Source of the DNA: CAZMFZ01 sp964565665
GTDB lineage: Bacteria; Bacteroidota; Bacteroidia; Cytophagales; UBA9547
DNA: 29,502 nt
Direction: 5' to 3'
Assembly (NCBI GenBank): GCA_964565665.1
Contig: CAZMFZ010000033.1
Coordinates: 1 to 29,502 of the forward strand
Below are positions 24,012-29,502 of the stretch, one piece after another. Made by a program: the position numbers and the translations under genes. The notes beneath the pieces were generated by a model, which saw only the letters and a program-made list of their open reading frames with translations, searched no databases and was not told the origin of the DNA. Numbering within the stretch: the first letter of the stretch is position 1; every line of letters starts with the position of its first letter.

Positions 24012-24932
24012 TTAGAACAAAAGCATCTTCATACAAAAGACACTACCTCCTGATTTCATGTATTCGGTGGTGTCGGATTCGATAATTTCAAAGCCTTCAC
24101 CACTTAACACAGCTTTTGTAGCACTGGCACCGGGGTGTATAATACACATTTTCTTTCCTGTTGCGTGATTGAAAAGGGTAGTTGCATTCAAGGCAAAGTT
24201 GTCGATGGCTTCATGGACGGGAATGCAATGCACTCGCTTGTATAATTTGTGCAAGGCTGCTAATCCTTGGTCAGTAAATGCTTCTTTGGCAATCATTACA
24301 GCATCGATTCCTAAAGAAACAAAGCAGGTATCGAGATGGTAGAAACGTTCGTCTTTCAACTCTAGGGCTACAATGGGGCAATCGAGGATATTTGCAATTT
24401 CATCATAGGCATTTTTTACCGTTCGATGGCCATAGCCACCGTAGAGAAGTCTTTTTCCGGTGTGATAGATAAGATCGCCCATACCTTCAAACATTTGCGT
24501 GTGTTGCAGCTCGATAGTTCTATATCCGATGTTCTCGTAAAAAGTTTTAAAGTAGGCTACTTCGCGTTTGCGGCTTTCGTGCCTCATTTTACTAAGAATT
24601 ACTATTTTTTCACCGCTTCTGGTAACCCAAGGGAAAGATTGATTGGCGGTAAATACCATGTCTTCGCAACCTTCAGCTCCCTGAATAGTGAGCACTCCAT
24701 CCAAAATATCAAGGGCAATTGCTTTTTCAAAATTCTTTTTTAAAGTAACCCATTCTGTGTAGGCTTTCCCTTTATCAAGCTTGCCTGCATTGCCTTCCAT
24801 GTGTACATTTTTCACATCGATAATATCGAAGTAATCGGGTGTGGCCATAAGTAACTTGCGTGGTTCGGCACGAGGTTCGACAGAATCGATATTAAAGTTT
24901 ACTTCGGAGGCATCGTATGTTTTATTATTCAT
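24012..24932 (-). CDS. ctlX: CtlX/DDAH-type guanidino or ureido hydrolase (amidinotransferase fold)
   Basis: This 306-residue protein belongs to the same superfamily as arginine deiminase but to the short single-domain branch. Visible residues are Asp91 (GCEDMVFTAN), Glu149 and Asp153 (FEGMGDLIY), His199 and Asp201 (FYHLDTCF) and the nucleophile Cys300 (GGSVFCMKM). Recent annotation calls this Bacteroidetes branch citrulline utilization hydrolase CtlX; older names are amidinotransferase or dimethylarginine dimethylaminohydrolase-like. It stands between the arginine deiminase and the isoaspartyl peptidase, in an arginine pathway. The likely job is to turn citrulline into ornithine, which RocD then uses, but methylarginine hydrolysis cannot be excluded. 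The ATG at 24932 is the natural start. Confidence 0.8.
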   Translation of the reverse strand: MNNKTYDASEVNFNIDSVEPRAEPRKLLMATPDYFDIIDVKNVHMEGNAGKLDKGKAYTEWVTLKKNFEKAIALDILDGVLTIQGAEGCEDMVFTANQSFPWVTRSGEKIVILSKMRHESRKREVAYFKTFYENIGYRTIELQHTQMFEGMGDLIYHTGKRLLYGGYGHRTVKNAYDEIANILDCPIVALELKDERFYHLDTCFVSLGIDAVMIAKEAFTDQGLAALHKLYKRVHCIPVHEAIDNFALNATTLFNHATGKKMCIIHPGASATKAVLSGEGFEIIESDTTEYMKSGGSVFCMKMLLF

Positions 24933-25128
24933 GATTATTGTATCAATAAAAAAGTAATTGAAGTTCTTTTGTGAGTGACGATATTAATAAAGTGTTGAAT
25001 ATTTATTCTTAAACTGGTAATAATGGAAATTAAAATGGTACAAATATTGTAAAGTTAGCCTATACAATTTGTTATTTCATTTCATTAAAATACGATTTTG
25101 CTATATCTATAAGCCCTTTAAAACCCCA

Positions 25129-25151
25129 ACCCCTGTGCTACAAACAGGGGT
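25129..25151. repeat. C-rich perfect inverted repeat
   Basis: ACCCCTGT (25129-25136) and ACAGGGGT (25144-25151) form 8-bp perfect arms around GCTACAA. It lies upstream of the CtlX gene and left of the assembly gap. It belongs to the same type of dispersed palindrome as those at 13499 and 18842. The rest of 24933-25236 is AT-rich with no supported gene. Confidence 0.55.
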
Positions 25152-25236
25152 GATGCACGAGTAGCTTCCTAAGAGAAATTAGTTGCAATAATACGAGACA
25201 ATAGAATAAAATTAATCATAACAAACACGCATTACA

Positions 25237-25336
25237 NNNNNNNNNNNNNNNNNNNNNNNNNNNNNNNNNNNNNNNNNNNNNNNNNNNNNNNNNNNNNNNN
25301 NNNNNNNNNNNNNNNNNNNNNNNNNNNNNNNNNNNN
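25237..25336. other. Assembly gap (100 N)
   Basis: Exactly 100 N mark a scaffold join of unknown true length. Both flanks end in CATTACA (25230-25236 and 25337-25343), so a repeat may have stopped the assembly. Genes on the two sides (CtlX to the left, isoaspartyl peptidase to the right) are linked only by scaffolding; a missing gene here cannot be excluded. Confidence 0.98.
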
Positions 25337-25363
25337 CATTACAAATTTATCATTCACTCTACT

Positions 25364-26287
25364 TCATCTATAAATTGATATAATAGGTGCGGTACTCTCA
25401 GAAGTAATTTTACCTCTGTACATGCCTTCGGAGTTGAATGCAAAATCTATATTTCCCTTCGCATCGGCTGCTATTAGGCCGCCCTCGCCTCCCATTTTCA
25501 CCAATTTTTTGTTTATTACTTCGTAACAGGCTTCTGCTAAGCTCAATCCTTTGTATTCCATCAAACAGGATACATCGTATGCTACAACAGCTCGAAGAAA
25601 ATATTCGCCATAGCCTGTACAAGAAATGGCGCAAGTATTGTTGTTGGCGTATGTACCGCTACCTATAATGGAACTATCACCTAACCTACCGTAACGCTTA
25701 TTGGTCAAGCCTCCCGTAGAGGTGGCTGCGGCCAGATTGCCATGTACATCAAGTGCCACTGCACCAACAGTACCAAACTTTTGCTCGGCACTGTGATCCA
25801 TCATTACCTTATCGCTGTCTCGTATCTCCATCAGTTGCGCAAAACGATGGTCAGTAAAAAAATAACCATCTTTCTCAAATTCAACACCACATTGTTTGGC
25901 AAACTCTTCGGCTCCCTCTGCACACATAAATACGTAATCGGATCTATCTATTACCAAACGAGCTAAACTGATCGGATTTTTAACATTTCGTACCCCAGCA
26001 ATAGCTCCCGCCCTCAGGTTTTTGCCTTCCATGATAGATGCCTCCATTTCATGCCTTCCGCTGTGGGCAAATACGGCTCCTCTGCCAGCATTGAATAATG
26101 GGTTATTTTCAAGTACGCAGACCGTGTGCTCTACGGCATCGATGGAAGTTCCTCCTTTTTTTAATATGGCTTCTCCAACATTGAGAGCTGACAATAATGC
26201 TGCATTGTAGATTTCTTCTTGGGCGTTGGACATCTGTGCTCTAATAATAGTGCCTGCTCCACCATGAATGGCAAGGGTGTATCTCAT
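25364..26287 (-). CDS. iaaA: Isoaspartyl peptidase/L-asparaginase (Ntn hydrolase)
   Basis: This 307-residue plant-type asparaginase begins YTLAIHGGAGTI, the family's opening, and contains FNAGRGAVF (65-73), MEASIMEG (81-88) and the autocleavage site. Thr173 in FGTVGAVALD becomes the N-terminal nucleophile after the precursor splits into two subunits. TGGLTNKRYGRLGDSSIIG (about 191-209) holds the substrate contacts, and TGYGE and GGEGGL-type glycine blocks follow. The family hydrolyses beta-aspartyl dipeptides and asparagine. Beta-Asp-Arg from cyanophycin is a known substrate type, and the neighbours (cyanophycinase, arginine degradation) support that use. No signal peptide is seen, so it acts in the cytoplasm and needs dipeptide import. 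The start is ATG at 26287. Confidence 0.92.
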   Translation of the reverse strand: MRYTLAIHGGAGTIIRAQMSNAQEEIYNAALLSALNVGEAILKKGGTSIDAVEHTVCVLENNPLFNAGRGAVFAHSGRHEMEASIMEGKNLRAGAIAGVRNVKNPISLARLVIDRSDYVFMCAEGAEEFAKQCGVEFEKDGYFFTDHRFAQLMEIRDSDKVMMDHSAEQKFGTVGAVALDVHGNLAAATSTGGLTNKRYGRLGDSSIIGSGTYANNNTCAISCTGYGEYFLRAVVAYDVSCLMEYKGLSLAEACYEVINKKLVKMGGEGGLIAADAKGNIDFAFNSEGMYRGKITSESTAPIISIYR

Positions 26288-26877
26288 ACTTTCATAGCCC
26301 CCAATCCCAAAGGGGAGTTAAATTTTAGTTAAATCTGCCATCGGGATTGTAACATGCAGATATATTTTTTGCCTCTATCGAACGACATAGGTAAATGATG
26401 CTTTGTAATTGGTAGCAGTATGGAATACGCTACAACTTTCTAAGCTTCGGCCTTTTATTTCTGCTCCGATTCCGCAGAATTACAGAGCAATATGCCGGAC
26501 AACAAGTTGCTATTACTATTGCTACTGTATTCATTGTATTCAAATTTTTCGGTTATATAGGAAGAGACAGAGATTAATGATGCGTTTGTAATAGTAGATC
26601 ATTTGTAAAATTTATAAGCTTTTAAACAACCAACCGCTAATTGCTGCTCCGATTCCGCATCAAAGGCGGGGGATGAATGATCTCATACTTCAATTGCATT
26701 TATTATCACTTTTATTTTTGCAAAACCATTCGCTTGTTAAAAAAAAACACAATAAACAACTCCTGTCTCGGTAATAGCAATCTCGCTTTTATCAGTAATG
26801 ATCACGAAGTTTATTCCGACATTTTTTTTACATTTATTATTAGTAATTACTCAGTAACAATCATTAAATACACACGC
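26288..26877. other. 590-base intergenic region with a 16-bp direct repeat
   Basis: No gene is supported here. The left end has a CCCC-GGGG palindrome (CCCCAATCCC, then AAAGGGGAG, about 26299-26316). CTGCTCCGATTCCGCA occurs exactly twice, at 26461-26476 and 26644-26659, 183 bases apart. A plus-strand stretch of about 50 codons ending near 26577 (TIATVFIVFKFFGYIG) has a membrane-like look but no good start codon. The region upstream of isoaspartyl peptidase should contain its promoter, but I see no full match to the Bacteroidetes consensus. Confidence 0.55.
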
Positions 26878-28269
26878 TCACCTTGGGCCATAATAAAATA
26901 GCATTACGGGAGGAATAAGAATGAGCATGGCAACGAAAAATAGCATAAGCATCATAGGCCAGATCCATTTGATCCAGGTTTGATACGATATTTTTGAGAT
27001 GGAAAGGATGCCCATAGTGACTCCACTGGTGGGAATAATCATGCCATTGATACCATCGCCAAGCTGAAAGATAAGTACTGCCGTCTGGCGGGTAATGTGA
27101 AGCAAATCGCTTAGAGGTGCCATAATAGGCATGGATAGTGCTGCTTGCCCCGAGCCCGAGGGAACGAGCACATGAATCATGCTTTGAATGTAAAACATTA
27201 TTTGGGCTGAAATAATGGGAGAGTAACCATGCACCATATCAGAAAGGGTAAATAATATGGTATCAATAATTTTTCCATCGGTGAGAATTACCAGAATGCC
27301 TTTAGAAAGTGCAACAACCAAGCTGGCAGGCAACAAATCTTTAGCTCCTGCTGTGAAAGCATTGATGGCATCTTGCAATTCAAGCCTGCCAACTACGGCA
27401 GCTACCAAAGCAAGCGCAAGGAAAAGCCCAGAAATCTCGTTGATATGCCAACTCCAAATGTTTACACCCAGCACCAAAAGCACTATCACGACTATAAAAC
27501 TAAGAATAATAAGGCTGTTGGGAAGCCCGAGCTTAACTTTGTGGGCGTAAACACCCGCGTTGTCGCGCGATTTATCTAAAAAATAGACAGGACTGGTCTG
27601 CGGATGCTTCTTTACTTTATTGGCATAGATCATTACAAATGTGATGCCCACAAAAGTTAAGATAAACCAAACTACAAGCCTGTATTCCCAGCCGCTAAAT
27701 AGGGGAACTTCGGCAATTCCTTGGGCTACACCTATGGTGAAGGGATTGCTGACCGCACCTGCAAAGCCCAAGCTGCTTCCTACAAAGGGAATAGCGACTC
27801 CCACAATGGAGTCATAGCCTAAACTTATAGCGATTGGAATGGTAAGCATAACAAAGATAAGATTTTCTTCACTCATACCGAAGGTGGCACCAGCGATCGA
27901 AAACAAAACCATAAGAAAAGGAATAAATAGCCTCTGCAGTATAGGTTTTTGCATGCATAGTGCAATGATTTTGCGTAATCCCTGCTCAATAGCACCAGTT
28001 TTGTGAAGTATACCAAAAGTGCCGCCAATAAAAAGAATAAATGCAATGATCTGAGCACCAGATATAAATCCCTTGACAGGAGCGACAAAGAAAGCACCGA
28101 CACCTTGCGGACTTTGCTCGATCCTTTTGTAAGAGCCGGGCACAACTACTTTAGCGTAAGCTTGCTGTTCATAGTCAAATTGTCCTGCGGGAATAATCCA
28201 CGTGAGGATGGTAAAGACTGCCAGGATAAAAATAATGATAACAAGGGTATCTGGTACTTTTTTCAGCAT
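26878..28269 (-). CDS. yfcC: YfcC family carrier (DcuC superfamily), probable amino acid or dipeptide transporter
   Basis: This 463-residue integral membrane protein begins KKVPDTLVIIIFILAVFTIL and has about 11-12 hydrophobic segments. WIIPAGQFDYE (25-35), GGTFGILHKTGAIEQGL, FSIAGATFGMSEE, PSGSGQAALSMPIMAPL and LGDGINGMIIPTSGVTMGIL are characteristic of the YfcC/DcuC superfamily. The two repeated helical hairpins with SGSGQAA and NGMIIPTSG probably form the substrate site. Relatives are annotated as basic amino acid antiporters or C4-dicarboxylate carriers. Between a cyanophycinase and an isoaspartyl peptidase, its cargo here is plausibly the beta-Asp-Arg dipeptide, arginine or aspartate; that is inference. 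The ATG at 28269 fits the first helix. A -7-like TAGATTTG lies at 28312-28305 on the minus strand, without a -33 box. Confidence 0.85.
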   Translation of the reverse strand: MLKKVPDTLVIIIFILAVFTILTWIIPAGQFDYEQQAYAKVVVPGSYKRIEQSPQGVGAFFVAPVKGFISGAQIIAFILFIGGTFGILHKTGAIEQGLRKIIALCMQKPILQRLFIPFLMVLFSIAGATFGMSEENLIFVMLTIPIAISLGYDSIVGVAIPFVGSSLGFAGAVSNPFTIGVAQGIAEVPLFSGWEYRLVVWFILTFVGITFVMIYANKVKKHPQTSPVYFLDKSRDNAGVYAHKVKLGLPNSLIILSFIVVIVLLVLGVNIWSWHINEISGLFLALALVAAVVGRLELQDAINAFTAGAKDLLPASLVVALSKGILVILTDGKIIDTILFTLSDMVHGYSPIISAQIMFYIQSMIHVLVPSGSGQAALSMPIMAPLSDLLHITRQTAVLIFQLGDGINGMIIPTSGVTMGILSISKISYQTWIKWIWPMMLMLFFVAMLILIPPVMLFYYGPR

Positions 28270-28611
28270 GATAACGGTAAAAATAAATGCGCTGTGAAGC
28301 TCTGCAAATCTATTGTTTTTATACTATTGGTTGTACTAATTGATCAGTTTGTTTGGTATTAAAGCTTAAATAATTCTAATTGTCAAAAACTATAACAACA
28401 TTGGCTACAATGACACTAATTGTAACTTCGATGCCATTGTTTGCCTAAAAATCGGCATTGAAAACAATCACACAATAGCCAATGTTACTAGTTGCGTTAG
28501 CATTGTGTGGACAAAACAATTCCGCGGTAAGCACCCACCTTGGCAATGTCAGCCTTATTACAAATCTCCCAAGACAAAATTAGCTATCAGGCTTACTCTA
28601 TAGTTTCTACC
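28270..28611. other. Intergenic region with nested inverted repeats between cyanophycinase and carrier genes
   Basis: No gene is seen in these 342 bases. AACATTGGCTA (28397-28407) and TAGCCAATGTT (28476-28486) are an 11-bp perfect inverted repeat 68 bases apart. CACACAAT (28469-28476) pairs with ATTGTGTG (28502-28509). Inside, TGCC and GGCA, and ATTGTTT and AAACAAT, can also pair. Because the arms overlap, alternative folds are possible. Such structure may hold a regulator site or an RNA element for the carrier gene. Confidence 0.5.
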
Positions 28612-29469
28612 TCAATCAACTTTAAACCGATCGCCCGAAATATACACATCCAGTCTGAGTCCTTTTGCGGCTAGTTTGCCGCCTACACTTTTAACTTTCT
28701 TATTACTGTTACTTATTTTTATTACTTGCGAATCGCCCACTACTTGTGCAATGCCATTTTTGACATATATAGCCGTAGCTTCATCAATACCAATGCAGCT
28801 GTAACTTGCATTTTCAATTGCCACAGCTATCAATCTATTGTATCGTTTACGCTTTATAAAGTGTTGGTCGATAATGGCGTTCTTTAGAAAGCCCAGTCCA
28901 GTACTAATCTCGACATTGTTGGCCTCGATTGTCTCAAATCCTTGCCGTTCGGTATCCTCGGTGGTAGATTTATGATTCAGTTCTACACCTGTTATCATTT
29001 TCTCACTCATCACAGCCGCACCTGCACTGGTTCCAGCTATTACATTGCCATTTTTGTAACAATCTTTGATGGCTTTTTCCACCTCAGTACCTGCCACTAT
29101 GTTCATGAAGGAAGTCTGGTCGCCACCACCTATATACAGGAGTGAAGCATGGGCAATCGAATCGATGGTTTTGGCATCTACTTTGTCATTTTTATTAATA
29201 ATAAAGCCTGTAATTCTATCAATTCCTGCATTTACAAACTGTTTCTTAGCGTAGAAGATAGATGAATCTTGCTCGCCACTAGCCATAGGCAGTATAACAA
29301 TGTATCCCTTTTTATCTACACCAGAGGTTGTAATCAATTGGCTAATAATGGCTGAAGGTCTCTTGCCTCCGCCTATGATCATGAGGCCTCCTTGGGCATT
29401 TGCACATACGATCAGAGCGAAAATGGCTAGAAGGCAGAGCGTGGATTTGTGTTTGTTTATGTTGGTCAT
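28612..29469 (-). CDS. cphB: Exported cyanophycinase (peptidase family S51)
   Basis: This 285-residue enzyme starts with a signal peptide (hydrophobic LCLLAIFALIVCANA, likely cut after Ala25), so it acts in the periplasm or outside. The mature part begins GGLMIIGGGKRPSA. The S51 catalytic features are present: the nucleophile Ser148 in AGTSAGAAVMS, the DQHFIKRKRYNRL block with His203, and Glu230 in GIDEATAIYV. YIGGGDQTSF (112-121) is the other cyanophycinase marker. It cuts multi-L-arginyl-poly-L-aspartate (cyanophycin) to beta-Asp-Arg dipeptides. The signal peptide indicates scavenging of foreign polymer, as in CphE-type enzymes, and no cyanophycin synthetase is seen here. Downstream genes on the same strand can use the dipeptide and its arginine. 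Confidence 0.9.
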   Translation of the reverse strand: MTNINKHKSTLCLLAIFALIVCANAQGGLMIIGGGKRPSAIISQLITTSGVDKKGYIVILPMASGEQDSSIFYAKKQFVNAGIDRITGFIINKNDKVDAKTIDSIAHASLLYIGGGDQTSFMNIVAGTEVEKAIKDCYKNGNVIAGTSAGAAVMSEKMITGVELNHKSTTEDTERQGFETIEANNVEISTGLGFLKNAIIDQHFIKRKRYNRLIAVAIENASYSCIGIDEATAIYVKNGIAQVVGDSQVIKISNSNKKVKSVGGKLAAKGLRLDVYISGDRFKVD

Positions 29470-29480
29470 TTTTTTAAGAA

Positions 29481-29502
29481 CCTCACCCCCTTCCCCTCTC
29501 CT
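29481..29502. repeat. Partial copy of the C-rich dispersed repeat
   Basis: The last 22 bases (CCTCACCCCC, then TTCCCCTCTCCT) repeat the left half of the element at 13487-13507, and the window ends within the palindrome. It lies just upstream of the cyanophycinase start on the minus strand. Confidence 0.65.

Noticed and set aside
26409..26591. Plus-strand open frames between carrier and peptidase genes
   Set aside because: One frame is Cys/Tyr-rich nonsense, another has a membrane-like tail but no start codon; neither resembles a known protein.
28305..28312. TAGATTTG as promoter of the carrier gene
   Set aside because: As above, the -33 element is missing.

Overview
This is about 29.5 kb of low-GC DNA from a member of the Bacteroidota (Bacteroidetes). 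Several features point there: a bTHX-type small ribosomal protein gene, an upstream region matching the Bacteroidetes promoter pattern (TTTG, 20 bp, TAnnTTTG), families common in that phylum (DUF5618-like, hybrid REC-kinases, YfcC-type carriers, M28 peptidases with signal peptides), and dispersed C-rich palindromes of a kind common in its intergenic regions. There is one 100-base N gap at 25237-25336, so linkage across it is only scaffolding. No rRNA, tRNA or CRISPR array was seen.

Left part (1-3420): a partial GNAT acetyltransferase, a Fic-domain protein, a polyphosphate-type ROK glucokinase and bTHX, all on the minus strand, then recX on the plus strand.

Lipid-modification cluster (3520-8152, plus strand): a CFA-family SAM methyltransferase, a 21-bp-periodic tandem repeat array, an FAD-dependent oxidoreductase, a DUF1365 protein and a second CFA-like methyltransferase. 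The last three are tightly packed. The second methyltransferase lacks several residues of classical cyclopropane synthase, so the product may be a methylated or further oxidised fatty acid. A DUF5618-like protein follows.

Signalling and housekeeping block (8660-15871, minus strand): a REC-histidine kinase hybrid, an HNOBA-PAS histidine kinase, an exported M28 metallopeptidase, a lone hisA, a 41-bp tandem array with two hairpins per unit, and an L-2-hydroxyglutarate oxidase. A putative lipoprotein of unknown function with a good promoter follows on the plus strand (16261-17529).

Right part (17598-29469, all minus strand): read in the direction of transcription, this holds an exported cyanophycinase, a YfcC-type carrier, an isoaspartyl peptidase/asparaginase, a CtlX/DDAH-type hydrolase, an arginine deiminase, delta-1-pyrroline-5-carboxylate dehydrogenase and ornithine aminotransferase. 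Together these can explain conversion of external cyanophycin to beta-Asp-Arg, then Asp plus Arg, then citrulline, ornithine, glutamate semialdehyde and glutamate. The carrier's substrate and the exact CtlX reaction are inferred. I regard this as the most interesting system in the window. It is interrupted by small accessory genes: an apparently intact HigB toxin with an unusual partner, a decayed Phd/PIN toxin-antitoxin pair, and a frameshifted four-helix-bundle (23S intervening-sequence type) gene overlapping the deiminase start.
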